Shown here piece after piece: positions 16,328-26,726 of a DNA stretch of 64,000 bases (its first letter is position 1; the number at the start of each line of letters is the position of its first letter). The stretch comes from Sphingomonas rosea. Lineage in GTDB: Bacteria; Pseudomonadota; Alphaproteobacteria; Sphingomonadales; Sphingomonadaceae. The stretch covers positions 1,030,501 to 1,094,500 of the forward strand of contig NZ_BAABBR010000001.1 in assembly GCF_039538065.1 (NCBI RefSeq). The letters are read 5' to 3'. Under the pieces are notes generated by a model, which worked only from the letters and a program-made list of their open reading frames with translations, was not told the DNA's origin and searched no databases. A program made the translations under genes and the position numbers.

Positions 16328-17595
16328 GACTGCCGCTCCAGTTCGCGCCAGCCGATGTCGCGGCGGTGGAAGCCGTCGGCGAAGTCGATCGCGTCGACGC
16401 CCTGATAGGCGCGCGCCTTGGCCTCGGCGAGCGTGTCGCCCAGCGCCGTCACTGCCAGCACGCGGCCCCCGGCCGACAGCAGGGCGCCCGACCCGTGCCG
16501 CGCGGTGCCGGCATGGAAGACCGTGACTCCGGGCACCCGCTCGGCCGCCTCGATCCCGTCGATCGTCCCGCCCTTCCTGGGCGTGCCCGGATAGCCCTCG
16601 GCGGCGAGGATCACCGTCATGCTGTGCTGGTCCGACAGTTCGGGCGGCACTTCGCCCAGCCGGCCTTCAGCGACGCTCAGCAGAAGCTCGGCGAGATCGC
16701 CCTTGAGGCGCGGCACGATCGCCTCGCATTCGGGATCGCCGAACCGGACGTTATATTCGATCAGCTTGGGGCCCTCGGCGGTCAGCATCAGCCCTGCATA
16801 AAGCAGCCCCGAAAAGGGGGTTCCGGCGCGCGCCATCGCGAGCGCGGTCGGAGTGACGATCTCGGCCATCGCCCGGGCCTCGAGCTCGGGAGTCAGGACC
16901 GGGGCAGGGGAGTAGGCGCCCATGCCCCCGGTGTTGGGCCCGGTGTCGCCCTCGCCGACGCGCTTGTGGTCCTGCGCCGACGCCAGCGGAATCGCCTTGC
17001 CGCCATCGACCAGCGCGAACAGGCTCGCTTCCTCGCCCTCGAGAAATTCCTCGATCACCAGCGGCCCGCCGTTCGCCGCGCGGATCGCCTCCTCGGCCTC
17101 GTCGCGGGTCATGGCGACGGTGACGCCCTTGCCCGCCGCGAGGCCATCGGCCTTGATCACGACCGGAATGCCGAAGCCGTCGAGCGCCGCGAGCGACGCC
17201 TCGGTCTCCTCGACCCGGACGAAGCGCGCGGTCGGAATGCCTTCGGCGAGGCACAGGTCCTTGGTGAAGCCCTTTGATCCTTCGAGCATCGCCGCGGCGG
17301 CCGAGGGGCCGAACACCGCGATCCCCGCCGCGCGGCAGGCATCGGCGACGCCCGCCACCAGCGGGGCCTCGGGTCCGACCACGACGAGGTCGATGTTGCG
17401 CTCGCGCGCCGTCGCCACCACCTTCTCGGGATCGGCGGGATCGATCGCGAGGCATGTCGCCCAGCGCGCGATTCCCGGGTTGCCCGGCGCGGCCAAAAGG
17501 GTACCGCAGCGCGGCGATTGCCTCAGGCCCCAGGCCAGCGCATCCTCGCGCCCGCCAGAGCCCAGCAGCAGGATATTGATGGACGATCTCGACAT
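16324..17595 (-). CDS. purD: phosphoribosylamine-glycine ligase (GAR synthetase)
   Basis: 423 residues from the ATG giving [20 protein letters not shown]; an in-frame start 20 codons earlier adds only non-conserved sequence. The ATP-grasp fold is complete: [74 protein letters not shown], and [15 protein letters not shown]. It catalyses the second step of purine synthesis, joining phosphoribosylamine and glycine. It heads a four-gene run ending at 15301. Its first 17 bases overlap the divergent xseA start. Confidence 0.95.
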   Translation of the reverse strand: MSRSSINILLLGSGGREDALAWGLRQSPRCGTLLAAPGNPGIARWATCLAIDPADPEKVVATARERNIDLVVVGPEAPLVAGVADACRAAGIAVFGPSAAAAMLEGSKGFTKDLCLAEGIPTARFVRVEETEASLAALDGFGIPVVIKADGLAAGKGVTVAMTRDEAEEAIRAANGGPLVIEEFLEGEEASLFALVDGGKAIPLASAQDHKRVGEGDTGPNTGGMGAYSPAPVLTPELEARAMAEIVTPTALAMARAGTPFSGLLYAGLMLTAEGPKLIEYNVRFGDPECEAIVPRLKGDLAELLLSVAEGRLGEVPPELSDQHSMTVILAAEGYPGTPRKGGTIDGIEAAERVPGVTVFHAGTARHGSGALLSAGGRVLAVTALGDTLAEAKARAYQGVDAIDFADGFHRRDIGWRELERQS

Positions 17596-18949
17596 TCCCG
17601 GCGGTCTCCTAGCCGAGCGAAGCCAAGGCGACAATTCGCCGCCGATGAGCGTCACCGAACTGGCGGGTGCGGTGAAGCGGACGGTCGAGGACCGCTTCGG
17701 CCGGGTCCGGGTGCGCGGCGAGATCTCGGGCTGGAAGCGGCACAGCTCGGGCCATTGCTATTTCACCCTCAAGGACGACGGCGCCTGCGTCGACGCGGTC
17801 ATCTGGCGCAGCGGTGCGGGCAATCTCGCCTTCCGCCCCGAGGACGGGGCCGAGGTCATCGCGACCGGCAAGATGACCACCTATCCGGGCCGCTCCAAAT
17901 ACCAGATCGTGGTCGAGCGGATGGAGCTGGCGGGCGAGGGCGCGCTGATGGCGCTGCTCGAACGCCGGCGGAAGGCGCTCGCCGCCGAAGGGCTGTTCGA
18001 CGCCGCCCGCAAGCGTCCGCTTCCCTTTCTCCCGCGGCTGATCGGCGTCATCACCTCGCCCACCGGCGCGGTGATCCGCGACATCCTCCACCGCCTGAAT
18101 GACCGGTGCCCGACCAATGTGATCCTGTGGCCGGTCCCCGTCCAAGGGGAAGGCGCCGCGGCGAAGGTCACAGCCGCCATCCGCGGTATGCGTGACCTTC
18201 CAGAAGTTCCGGACCTCATCATCGTCGCCCGCGGCGGCGGTTCGATCGAGGATCTGTGGGCCTTCAACGAGGAAGAGGTCGTCCGCGCCGCCGCCGAATC
18301 GCCGATCCCGCTGATCAGCGCCGTCGGCCACGAGACCGACACCACGCTCATCGACCACGCCGCCGACCGCCGCGCGCCGACCCCGACCGCCGCCGCCGAA
18401 ATGGCCGTCCCCGTCCGCGCCGAGCTGCTCGGCTACCTCGACGAGCTCAACGCCCGCACCCGCCGTTGCCTGACCAAGCGGTCGAGCGACGCCCGCGAGC
18501 GGCTCGCGCTCACCTCCTGCCGCTGGCCTTCGACCGAGACCTTGCTCGGCCCCAAGCGCCAGCGCCTCGACGAGATCGGCGACCGCCTGCCGCGCGGCCT
18601 GTCCGCGCGTGCCCACAAGGCCGAGGCGACCATGAACCTCACTGCCGCCAGGCTCCGACCCGAACTCCTCACCCAGAAGCTCGCGCGCCTGACCGACCAG
18701 CTCGGCGCCGCCGCCAAGATGCTGCCGCTCGTTCACCCCGACCGGCCGCTTGCGCGCGGCTTCGTCCGGGTCACCGCCGCCGACGACGGCCGCACCCTGA
18801 CCAAGGCGGCCGATGCCACCGCCGCGGGCCGCCTGCTGCTCCACTTCGGCGACGGCGAGGTGGCGGCCACGACCGGCGACAAGCCCGCCAAGGTTGAGCG
18901 AAGCGCCAGGCGGTCCTATGTCGCGCCCCAGCCGAACCTGTTCGAATAG
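17579..18949 (+). CDS. xseA: exodeoxyribonuclease VII large subunit
   Basis: 456 residues from the ATG at 17579 ([20 protein letters not shown]). The N-terminal OB fold is [29 protein letters not shown], and the catalytic core includes [37 protein letters not shown] and [28 protein letters not shown]. ExoVII degrades single-stranded DNA with the small subunit XseB, which is not in this window. The start is favoured because [12 protein letters not shown] matches the usual leader of alphaproteobacterial XseA; the internal ATG at 17645 would lose it. A DUF2093 gene follows, as in many relatives. Confidence 0.93.
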   Translation: MDDLDIPGGLLAERSQGDNSPPMSVTELAGAVKRTVEDRFGRVRVRGEISGWKRHSSGHCYFTLKDDGACVDAVIWRSGAGNLAFRPEDGAEVIATGKMTTYPGRSKYQIVVERMELAGEGALMALLERRRKALAAEGLFDAARKRPLPFLPRLIGVITSPTGAVIRDILHRLNDRCPTNVILWPVPVQGEGAAAKVTAAIRGMRDLPEVPDLIIVARGGGSIEDLWAFNEEEVVRAAAESPIPLISAVGHETDTTLIDHAADRRAPTPTAAAEMAVPVRAELLGYLDELNARTRRCLTKRSSDARERLALTSCRWPSTETLLGPKRQRLDEIGDRLPRGLSARAHKAEATMNLTAARLRPELLTQKLARLTDQLGAAAKMLPLVHPDRPLARGFVRVTAADDGRTLTKAADATAAGRLLLHFGDGEVAATTGDKPAKVERSARRSYVAPQPNLFE

Positions 18950-18979
18950 AGGCGGGTCACTAGAACGAGAGACGCAAGC

Positions 18980-19189
18980 ATGTTGATGCAGGGCAGCGGC
19001 CGCGAAGCGCGGATCCACTACATGGCCGGGACCTTCCGGCTGCTCAGCGACGGCGACCACGTCCGCTGCGCCGCGACCGGCGTCCCGATCCCGCTCGACC
19101 AGCTGCGCTACTGGAGCGTCGCCCGGCAGGAGCCCTACGTCGACGCCGCCGCCAGCCTCATTGCCGAAGAGCGCGCGCGCAAGGCCTGA
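18980..19189 (+). CDS. DUF2093 family protein
   Basis: 69 residues matching DUF2093: REARIHYMAGTFRLLSDGDHVRCAATGVPIPLDQLRYWSV. The family is restricted largely to alphaproteobacteria and typically lies just downstream of xseA, as here. The single Cys and the fold suggest a small treble-clef remnant, but no function is established. A GAGAGACGC ribosome site precedes the ATG. Confidence 0.88.
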   Translation: MLMQGSGREARIHYMAGTFRLLSDGDHVRCAATGVPIPLDQLRYWSVARQEPYVDAAASLIAEERARKA

Positions 19190-19192
19190 GCC

Positions 19193-19708
19193 TCAGGGCA
19201 GCCGCATCGCCCGCAGCGCCGGCCGGTTCGCCACCGACAGCCGGTAGGAGCCGAGCACGCCCTTCCTGATCGTGATCGACTGGCCGGGCTTGGGCGTCAG
19301 TTGCCGTGAGCTGTCCTCGAGCGTCTGCCAGCGCGCGCCCGTGTCGAGCGTGAACACGTAGCGGTCACCCGTCGCCGCGACCTGCGTGATCGTCGCGGTG
19401 ATCGCGTCGACATCCTTCGCATCCTCGCCCTTGCCTTTGAGGAAGTTGAGGTCGGGCATGCTGATCCCGAACAGCGAGCGGCGCGTGCGGCGCACTTCCT
19501 CGCGATCGATCACCACCACCTTCTGGTCGCTGAGCGCCGACTGCAATTGCAGCGCGGCCTTGTCGAAGCAGGCGAGCCGGGCATTGGCGTCGGCGATGCC
19601 GCGGCAGGCGGCGATGGCCGCGATCGCCTGCGGCTGCGGCGAATCGGCAACAGCCGGAGCACTCGCCAGCGCAACGGCGGTGGCAGCGTGAAAAGCGACT
19701 ATCGACAA
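19193..19708 (-). CDS. exported protein of unknown function, TTG start
   Basis: 171 residues if started at the TTG at 19708, which follows a GGGGAGA ribosome site at good spacing and begins directly with a signal peptide (SIVAFHAATAVALASAPAVA). The in-frame ATG at 19774 would place the signal 22 residues inside. The mature protein starts with a two-Cys motif, AACRGIADANARLACFDKAAL, shared by many periplasmic proteins including T6SS-associated ones. The rest is strand-rich and ends SYRLSVANRPALRAMRLP. No function can be assigned. Confidence 0.65.
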   Translation of the reverse strand: MSIVAFHAATAVALASAPAVADSPQPQAIAAIAACRGIADANARLACFDKAALQLQSALSDQKVVVIDREEVRRTRRSLFGISMPDLNFLKGKGEDAKDVDAITATITQVAATGDRYVFTLDTGARWQTLEDSSRQLTPKPGQSITIRKGVLGSYRLSVANRPALRAMRLP

Positions 19709-19878
19709 GCCTCGTCTCCCCAGTGTGACAATTATTAAACTAGGTTGTGCTAATTGAGTGACGATAGCGGACAATCACTTGATCCGAAAAGAGCGGCCCT
19801 TGCTCGCCCCCGAAACGACCGGCAATCGACTTTCCCATCCGGTAACACGTCACGCGGGGGGCCCGCGGGGAGGCAATC

Positions 19879-22800
19879 ATGAAGGTCACTGATTTTCGTA
19901 GCAAGCTGCTGACAACCTCGGCGGTGCTCGCGGGTTCGCTGCTCATTTCGACCCAGGCGTTCGCGCAGACCGCGCCGGCGCCCGCGCCCGAGCCCGGCGT
20001 CGCGCCGAAGGAGAATTCGGAAGCGGTCGACAAGGCCAAGGCCGAGCAGGCGACCGACGCCACTCCCGAGCAGGAACTGGTCGTCACCGGTACCCGCATC
20101 ACCAATCCCAATCTTGTCCAGTCGAGCCCGGTCCAGGTGATCGGCGAGGGCGAGATCCAGCTCCAGCAGGTCACCTCGGCCGAAGAGCTGCTGCACGACC
20201 TTCCGGGCCAGGTCCCGAGCCTCAACCAGAACGTCAACAACGGCGGCAGCGGCGCGGCCTTCATCAACCTTCGCGGTCTCGGTTCGAACCGCAACCTCGT
20301 GCTGCTCGACGGCCAGCGCATCGTTCCGGTCGACCTCGTCGCCCGCACCGACCTCAACCAGATCCCGCTCGCGCTGATCGAGCGCGTCGACGTGTTCACC
20401 GGCGGCGCCTCGACCGTCTACGGCGCCGACGCTGTCTCCGGCGTCGTCAACTTCGTCACCAAGCGCAACTTCTCGGGCGTGGACCTCGATCTGGGCTCGG
20501 GCATCTCCGAGCGTGGCGACGGCCGCTTCATCCGCGGCGCGCTGACGTTCGGCACCAACTTCGCCGACAATCGCGGCAACGTGGTGCTGAGCTCGGGCTA
20601 CACCGACACCAAGCCGATCTATTACGACTATCGCGACTATTCGCGCGTCGCGACCAGCTCGGCCACCGGCCTTCCGCAGGGCTCGGACACGGCGGTTCCG
20701 CTGTCGATCCGTAACGGCGGCGCGGCCTTCACCCAGCTCAACACCACCACCGGCCTCCTCGGGCCGCGCGCGAGCACCTACAACACCAACCCGCTCAACC
20801 TGCTGCAGACCCCGCTGACCCGCTACAACGTGTTCGGCAAGGCCCGCTACGAGTTCAGCGACAAGCTCGAAGTCTACATGACCGGCATGTGGACCAAGTC
20901 GAAGGTCGTCTTCAACGCGGCCCCGACCGGCATCTTCGGCAACAACGTCTTCGTTCCGGTGTCGAACGGCTACCTCGCGCAGAACATCCCGCTGCGGAAC
21001 CAGCTGTGCGGCCTCGTCGACAGCAACCCGAACGTGAACGGCGTCCAGACGCTGACCCAGGCCGAGTGCGATGCCGCCGCGGCCGCGACCAGCCCGACCA
21101 GCGCCGCCTACCGCGAGTTGCTGCTCACCGCCGACCGCCGGTTCGTCGAGGACGGCCCGCGCGTCACGACCTACAACTTCAACACCTTCCAGTTCACCGG
21201 CGGCGCGCGCGGTCCGCTGACCTCGACCCTCAACTGGGACGTCTGGGTCGGTTACGGCGAATCGAACCGCACTACCTCGGCGACGAGCGGCCTCCTCGCC
21301 AACGTCCAGCAGGCGCTGCGGGCGACCAACACCACCACCTGCACCGTGACCACCAACTCGTGCGTCCCGCTCAACATCTTCGGTCCGCAGGGCTCGATCA
21401 CGCAGGCGCAGCTCGCCTTCATCAAGGCGACGACCTACAACTTCGTCGACACCAACCTGACCCAGGCGCAGGCCTCGATCTCGGGTGACCTCGGCTTCGC
21501 GCTGCCGTGGGCGACGCAGCCGGTCGGCATCTCGGCCGGCCTCGAATATCGCAAGTATTTCGGCTTCAGCCGCGGCGACGCCATCTCGGCGGTCCCGGGC
21601 GCGGTGCTCGGTGCCGGTGCGGCGGCGCTCCCGCAGCAGGGCACCTACTACACCAAGGAAGCCTATGCCGAAGCGATCGTCCCGCTGATCGAGAACCGTC
21701 CCTTCTTCAACAACCTGACGCTCGAATTCGGTGGCCGCGTCGCGGACTACAACCTCACCGGCAAGAACTACACCTACAAGATCGGCGGCAGCTGGTCGCC
21801 GGTGCGCGACCTCAAGATCCGGGCGATGTACACCCGGGCGGCGCGCGCCGCGAACCTGTCGGAGCTCTACCAGCCGCAGGTCGTCGCGCTGTCGAACCTG
21901 ACGACCGATCCGTGCCAGGGCCAGATCACCAACGCCGCCGGCACCAACTACAACGCCACGCTCGCCGGGAGCACCGCGCTCCAGCAGCTCTGCGTCGCGA
22001 CCGGCGTTCCGCAGTCGATCATCGGGACGGGCGCGATCCCGGCGCCGTCGTCGGGCCAGATCCAGACGACGCAGGGCGGCAACCCGCTGCTCGAGCCGGA
22101 AATCGCCAAGACCTTCACGGTCGGTGCAGTGCTCCAGCCGCGGTTCGTTCCGAACTTCGCGCTGACGGTCGACTACTACAACATCGACGTCGAGCGGGCG
22201 ATCACCAACCCGACGGTGAACGACATCATCAGCGGCTGCTACGGCGCGGGTAACCCGAACTTCAGCGCCACCAACCTGTTCTGCACCCTGGTCAAGCGCA
22301 ACACGGCGACCGGCCGCCTCGACGGCGAGGCGACCACCACCCCGGGCCTCCAGCTCGCGCTCAGCAATCAGGGCTTCCTGCAGACCCGCGGTGTCGACGT
22401 CACGGCCAACTACCGCCAGGACCTCGGCAGCTTCGGCCGCCTGTCGTTCGCCTTCCAGGGCAACCGGACCTTCCGGTCGACCTTCAAGGCGATCCCGTCG
22501 CCGCTGAGCCCGCTGCGCGAGTGCACCGGCTTCTACAGCGCGAGCTGCCAGCCGATCCAGCCGAAGATCAGCTGGTCGCTGCGGACCACGCTGTCGTGGC
22601 TGAACGGCCTCGACACGTCGCTCAACTGGCGCCACATCAGCAAGGCCCGGATCGAGCCGCGGACCTGCATCAACGATCCGGCCCTGTCGTGCGGCCCGCT
22701 CGCCTCGACCATCTTCGATGCCTACGAGCGGATCCCGGCCTACGACTATTTCGACCTGTCGAACCGGTTCCAGGCGACCGACCACATGACCTTCACCTTC

Positions 22801-22944
22801 ACCGTGCAGAACCTGCTCGACAAGCAGCCGCCGTTCGTCGGTAACACGGTCGGTGCAACGGCCTTCAACGGCGGCAACACCTTCCCGTCGAACTACGACG
22901 TGGTCGGCCGCAACTATCGCGTGGGCGTGAACCTCAAGTTCTAG
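19879..22944 (+). CDS. TonB-dependent outer-membrane receptor
   Basis: 1021 residues. A signal peptide ends STQAFAQ; a TonB-box-like EQELVVTGTRI precedes the plug, which contains SAEELLHDLPGQVPSLN, INLRGLGSNRNLVLLDGQR and VDVFTGGASTVYGADAVSGVVNFVTKR. The barrel has long Thr/Asn-rich loops with paired cysteines and ends in the expected terminal aromatic strand (RNYRVGVNLKF). It resembles sphingomonad receptors often annotated for complex carbohydrates or peptides, but the substrate is unknown. A GGGAGGCAATC site precedes the ATG. A second, larger receptor follows after a terminator. Confidence 0.92.
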   Translation: MKVTDFRSKLLTTSAVLAGSLLISTQAFAQTAPAPAPEPGVAPKENSEAVDKAKAEQATDATPEQELVVTGTRITNPNLVQSSPVQVIGEGEIQLQQVTSAEELLHDLPGQVPSLNQNVNNGGSGAAFINLRGLGSNRNLVLLDGQRIVPVDLVARTDLNQIPLALIERVDVFTGGASTVYGADAVSGVVNFVTKRNFSGVDLDLGSGISERGDGRFIRGALTFGTNFADNRGNVVLSSGYTDTKPIYYDYRDYSRVATSSATGLPQGSDTAVPLSIRNGGAAFTQLNTTTGLLGPRASTYNTNPLNLLQTPLTRYNVFGKARYEFSDKLEVYMTGMWTKSKVVFNAAPTGIFGNNVFVPVSNGYLAQNIPLRNQLCGLVDSNPNVNGVQTLTQAECDAAAAATSPTSAAYRELLLTADRRFVEDGPRVTTYNFNTFQFTGGARGPLTSTLNWDVWVGYGESNRTTSATSGLLANVQQALRATNTTTCTVTTNSCVPLNIFGPQGSITQAQLAFIKATTYNFVDTNLTQAQASISGDLGFALPWATQPVGISAGLEYRKYFGFSRGDAISAVPGAVLGAGAAALPQQGTYYTKEAYAEAIVPLIENRPFFNNLTLEFGGRVADYNLTGKNYTYKIGGSWSPVRDLKIRAMYTRAARAANLSELYQPQVVALSNLTTDPCQGQITNAAGTNYNATLAGSTALQQLCVATGVPQSIIGTGAIPAPSSGQIQTTQGGNPLLEPEIAKTFTVGAVLQPRFVPNFALTVDYYNIDVERAITNPTVNDIISGCYGAGNPNFSATNLFCTLVKRNTATGRLDGEATTTPGLQLALSNQGFLQTRGVDVTANYRQDLGSFGRLSFAFQGNRTFRSTFKAIPSPLSPLRECTGFYSASCQPIQPKISWSLRTTLSWLNGLDTSLNWRHISKARIEPRTCINDPALSCGPLASTIFDAYERIPAYDYFDLSNRFQATDHMTFTFTVQNLLDKQPPFVGNTVGATAFNGGNTFPSNYDVVGRNYRVGVNLKF

Positions 22945-22965
22945 TTCCCGGTTCAGTGACCAGAG

Positions 22966-22998
22966 GCGGGGGTGGACCATGTGTCCGCCCCCGTTTTC
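22966..22998 (+). terminator. terminator after the first TonB receptor
   Basis: A GC-rich hairpin, CGGGGGTGGA pairing with TCCGCCCCCG around the loop CCATGTG, followed by TTTTCGTT. It ends the receptor transcript 50 bases after its stop codon. Confidence 0.75.
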
Positions 22999-23343
22999 GT
23001 TGTGGGGCCGGCGTGGCGCGGGCATCACAGGCCACGGAAGCTCCGAATTTTTTTCTGGCGACAGGTGGCGTTTTGCTAACCTCGTTGAATATTTCGACGG
23101 TGACCGCGGAGGGTTAATCGCGGAAATTCAGCGTTTTGACCGTCGGTCCGTACGGGGCGACCGTTCGTCGAGCGTCTTGGCCCCGTAACATTTTTGCCAC
23201 GCACTGCGACAAGCGTTTCCAAAGCGGAGCGGTTGGACTTTACTCTCTCTCGCTCCCTCCGCCATCCTAAGGGTCGCAGTGCCTCTTTTTGGGGCATGCG
23301 TGAATTAGGGGCCGGCGTCGGCGCCTAGCGGGAGAATATTCGA
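22999..23343. other. intergenic region before the second TonB receptor
   Basis: About 345 bases with no supported gene. It is less GC-rich than the flanks and holds short A/T tracts (TTTTTTTC at 23046, CATTTTTGCC at 23189, CTCTTTTTGGGG at 23282). It probably carries the promoter and leader of the highly expressed-looking receptor at 23344. I could not pick out a convincing -35/-10 pair or a known regulatory RNA. Confidence 0.5.
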
Positions 23344-26300
23344 ATGAAGTCTTACCTTCGCGCCTCGGCCGCATGGCAAGCGCTCGCGCTCGTCGGCGCG
23401 GGCCTGCCGATGGCCTTTATCGCCGCCACCCCGGCGGCTGCGCAGGACTATACGTCCGGCTCCATCTCCGGTGTGGTTCGTGACGAGGCCGGCGCGCCCG
23501 TCCAGGGCGCCACCGTCGCCATCACCTCGGTCGGTCAGGGCCAGACCCAGACGGTCACGACCAACGCCCAGGGCCAGTTCCAGGTGAACTCGCTTCCGGT
23601 CGGCAACTATGACGTGAACGTCACTGCCGCCGGCAAGCCGGCGTACAGCGCGACCAACATTCCGATCCTCTCGTCGCAGACCGCGCAGCTCAACGTCGAC
23701 CTCGTCGGCGGTGCCAGCGGTTCGCCGATCGTCGTCACCGGTTCGCGCGCCGTTCGCGCCTTCACCGGCACCACGACCGGCCTCAACGTCGACGTCGCGG
23801 ACTTCATCTCGACCAAGCCGCTCAACCGCGACCTCACCTCGGTCGTCCTGCTCGCGCCGGGCACGACGGTCGGTGACGCGGCCTTCGGCAACCTGCCGTC
23901 GATCGGCGGTGGCTCGGTCGCCGAGAACGCCTACTACCTCAACGGCCTGAACCTGACGAACTTCGACAACTTCCTCGGAAGCGCCGAAGTGCCGTTCTAC
24001 TTCTACCGCAGCGTCGACACCAAGAACGGCGGCTACCCGGCCGAGTTCGGTCGCGCCACCGGTGGTATCGTCAACGCCGTCACCAAGGCCGGCACCAACG
24101 ACTGGACGGGCGCCGTCCATATCGACTGGTCGCCCGACTTCCTGCGTTCGGTCTCGCCGAACACGCGGACCTTCGACGGCAATGCCTATGTTCCGAACCA
24201 GAACAACAAGGCGAACAAGATCGACACGCTGACCGGCGTCGTCGAACTCGGCGGCCCGATCATCAAGGATCGCCTGTTCGCTTACGGCCTCGTGCAGTTC
24301 CAGCGTTCGGATCAGCTGATCAATGTGAACCCGAGCGCCGGCACGGCGACCCGCTTCAAGCAGAGCGACCCGTTCTGGGGCGTGAAGCTCGATGCCTATC
24401 CGATCGATAGCCAGCACCTCGAATTCACCATTTTCGACACGCGCAACACCCAGACGCGTTTCGATCTCCCGTACAGCCAGGTCGGCGGCAAGGACCTCTT
24501 CGGTACCGCCACCGGCGTGACCGACTTCCCGGGCGGTGGTCTCAACTACGTCGGCAAGTACACCGGTCGCTTCACCGACTGGCTGACCCTGTCGGCGGCC
24601 TATGGCCGTGTTCGCGACCGTTTCGACTCGCTGAGCGTCGCTGGTGCCGGCAACCTGCCGCGCTTCCGCAACCTCTCGGGCGTCAATGTCTTCGGCGTGC
24701 CGAACCGCGGCTATTACAACGGCCAGCGCATCACCAGCACCGACTCGCCGTACAACACCGAGCGCAAGTTCTACCGCGCCGACGGTGACGTCCTCGTCAC
24801 CCTGCTCGGTTCGCACCACTTCCGCTTCGGCTTCGACCGCGAAAAGAATACGCTCAGCCGCGTGACCGTGCGTAACGGTGGTGCCTACCAGCTCGCCAAC
24901 GGCGCGATCACGCCCGCGGCGTTCAACGCCGTGCTCGGCAACGGCGGTATCACGTACATCGTGAACGCCCCGAACGCGATCGGCCCGGTGGTCGAACTGA
25001 ACTACTTCAACACCGGTGGTACGTTCGAAGGCATCAACAAGGCCTACTATCTGCAGGACGAGTGGAAGCCCACTGACCGCCTGACGCTGAACCTCGGCGT
25101 CCGTCGCGACGACTTCCGCGTCAACAAGCCGAGCGGCTTGCCGCTGGTCGACCTCAAGAAGAACTACGCGCCGCGTCTCGGTGCGGAATATTCGCTGTTC
25201 GGCGACAAGTCGGGCCGCATCTTCGGTTCGTACGGCTGGTATTACCTGCCGGTCGCCAGCAACACCGCCTTCCGTCAGGGCGCTCCGTCGTTCTTCTTCC
25301 GCCAGCAGTATCAGCTGACGGGCGTGAATGCCGCGACCGGCCTGCCGATCCTCGGCGCGCTCGTGACCGACGACGGTAACTTCCAGACGGCCTGCCCGTT
25401 TGCCCTCATTCCGGGCGGTGCAACCACGAATTGCAACGTGACCGGCGACGGCGCGGACATCGCGCTTGGTCAGGCGATCTCGTCGAACCTCAAGGCCACC
25501 AAGGAGACCGAGTGGATCCTGGGTTACGCGCAGAAGTACGGCAACTGGCGCTTCGGCCTCAGCTACACGCACCGCAACCTCGACCGCACGTCGGAAGACT
25601 CGGCGATCGACGCGGCCGTGAACGCCTACTGCGCCGCCAACGGCATCACGCCGCGGGCGACCGGCCCGAACGACCTGGGCGTTCCGGTTGGGGGCACGGC
25701 CACGTGCGCGGAGATCTGGACTGGCTTCCACCAGTACGTGATCAACAATCCGGGTTCGCCGATCACGGTCAACCTGCTGGCCAACGGTTTCGACGTTAAC
25801 AACCGGACCGTCACGTTCACCCCGCAGCAGCTGGGTTATCCGAAGGCCAAGCGTACCTATGACGCGCTGACCTTTACCTTCGATCGTCGCAACACCGGTC
25901 TCTTCGGAATCGGCGGCAGCTACACCTACTCGAAGAGCAAGGGTAACATCGAAGGCGGCGTCCAGTCGGACTTCGGCCAGGACGACACCGGCATCACGCA
26001 GGACTTCGACCAGCCGGGCTTCATCCCGGGTTCGTACGGCTACCTGCCGAACGATCGCCGTCACCAGTTCAAGGTCTATGGTGACCTGAACATCGGCCGG
26101 AACCTGGTGCTCGGCCTCAACGCGCAGCTCTACTCGCCGCGTCCGTTGAGCTGCATCGGCTACAACCCGACCGACCTGTTCGCCAACGGCTACGGCGCGG
26201 CGTCGCACTATTGCGGCGGCAAGCTGAGCCCGCGTGGTACGGCGCAGAAGACCGACTGGTTCAAGAACGTGAACCTCGGCGCTCGCTACAACATCCACTA

Positions 26301-26700
26301 CGGCGACGACGACAAGCAGGTCATCACCCTCCGTGCGGACGTGAACAACGTCTTCAACTGGAAGAGCGTGACCCGCCGGTACGAGTTCGGCGATCTCGAC
26401 GTCGACACCGGTGCGAACGGTCTGCCGACCGCGTACATTCCGGATCCGGACTACGGTCTCGTGACCGCCTACCAGGCGCCGCGCTTCGTCCGTCTCGGCC
26501 TCGACATCGCCTTCGGCGGTGCTCGTCGCGCGATGCCGGCTCCGGAGCCGGTGGCTCCGGTGGTCGAGCCGGTTGCTCCGCCGCCCCCGCCGCCCGCGAC
26601 GCAGACCTGCGCCGACGGTTCGGTGATCCTGGCGACCGACAGCTGCCCGGTTCCGCCGCCGCCGCCGCCGCCGCCGGCTGCTGCGCCCGAGCGTGGCTAA
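23344..26700 (+). CDS. TonB-dependent receptor with carboxypeptidase-regulatory-like domain and proline-rich tail
   Basis: 1118 residues. After the signal (ATPAAAQ) comes a CarboxypepD_reg-like Ig fold (GSISGVVRDEAGAPVQGATVAI to QLNVDLVGG), as in Oar-type receptors, then SPIVVTGSRAVRAF and a plug with LNRDLTSVVLLAPGTT and FGRATGGIVNAVTKAGTN. The barrel ends RFVRLGLDIAFGG; about 60 residues follow, with PEPVAPVVEPVAPPPPPP, a Cys pair TCADGSVILATDSCP, and a second proline run. GGT and CGT codons are more frequent than in neighbours, typical of abundant proteins. Oar-like receptors import peptides or large ligands; the substrate here is unknown. Confidence 0.9.
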   Translation: MKSYLRASAAWQALALVGAGLPMAFIAATPAAAQDYTSGSISGVVRDEAGAPVQGATVAITSVGQGQTQTVTTNAQGQFQVNSLPVGNYDVNVTAAGKPAYSATNIPILSSQTAQLNVDLVGGASGSPIVVTGSRAVRAFTGTTTGLNVDVADFISTKPLNRDLTSVVLLAPGTTVGDAAFGNLPSIGGGSVAENAYYLNGLNLTNFDNFLGSAEVPFYFYRSVDTKNGGYPAEFGRATGGIVNAVTKAGTNDWTGAVHIDWSPDFLRSVSPNTRTFDGNAYVPNQNNKANKIDTLTGVVELGGPIIKDRLFAYGLVQFQRSDQLINVNPSAGTATRFKQSDPFWGVKLDAYPIDSQHLEFTIFDTRNTQTRFDLPYSQVGGKDLFGTATGVTDFPGGGLNYVGKYTGRFTDWLTLSAAYGRVRDRFDSLSVAGAGNLPRFRNLSGVNVFGVPNRGYYNGQRITSTDSPYNTERKFYRADGDVLVTLLGSHHFRFGFDREKNTLSRVTVRNGGAYQLANGAITPAAFNAVLGNGGITYIVNAPNAIGPVVELNYFNTGGTFEGINKAYYLQDEWKPTDRLTLNLGVRRDDFRVNKPSGLPLVDLKKNYAPRLGAEYSLFGDKSGRIFGSYGWYYLPVASNTAFRQGAPSFFFRQQYQLTGVNAATGLPILGALVTDDGNFQTACPFALIPGGATTNCNVTGDGADIALGQAISSNLKATKETEWILGYAQKYGNWRFGLSYTHRNLDRTSEDSAIDAAVNAYCAANGITPRATGPNDLGVPVGGTATCAEIWTGFHQYVINNPGSPITVNLLANGFDVNNRTVTFTPQQLGYPKAKRTYDALTFTFDRRNTGLFGIGGSYTYSKSKGNIEGGVQSDFGQDDTGITQDFDQPGFIPGSYGYLPNDRRHQFKVYGDLNIGRNLVLGLNAQLYSPRPLSCIGYNPTDLFANGYGAASHYCGGKLSPRGTAQKTDWFKNVNLGARYNIHYGDDDKQVITLRADVNNVFNWKSVTRRYEFGDLDVDTGANGLPTAYIPDPDYGLVTAYQAPRFVRLGLDIAFGGARRAMPAPEPVAPVVEPVAPPPPPPATQTCADGSVILATDSCPVPPPPPPPPAAAPERG

Positions 26701-26726
26701 GGCTTAGCCTAGGCCAAAACAAAGGA

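Noticed and set aside
19750..23028. A 1092-codon open frame antisense to the first TonB receptor
   Set aside because: It is a shadow of GC-rich codon bias: its Arg/Val/Glu/Asp-rich composition has no domains, and the + strand frame is an unmistakable receptor. The same applies to 23305-26298 on the - strand and 26211-29315 on the + strand.
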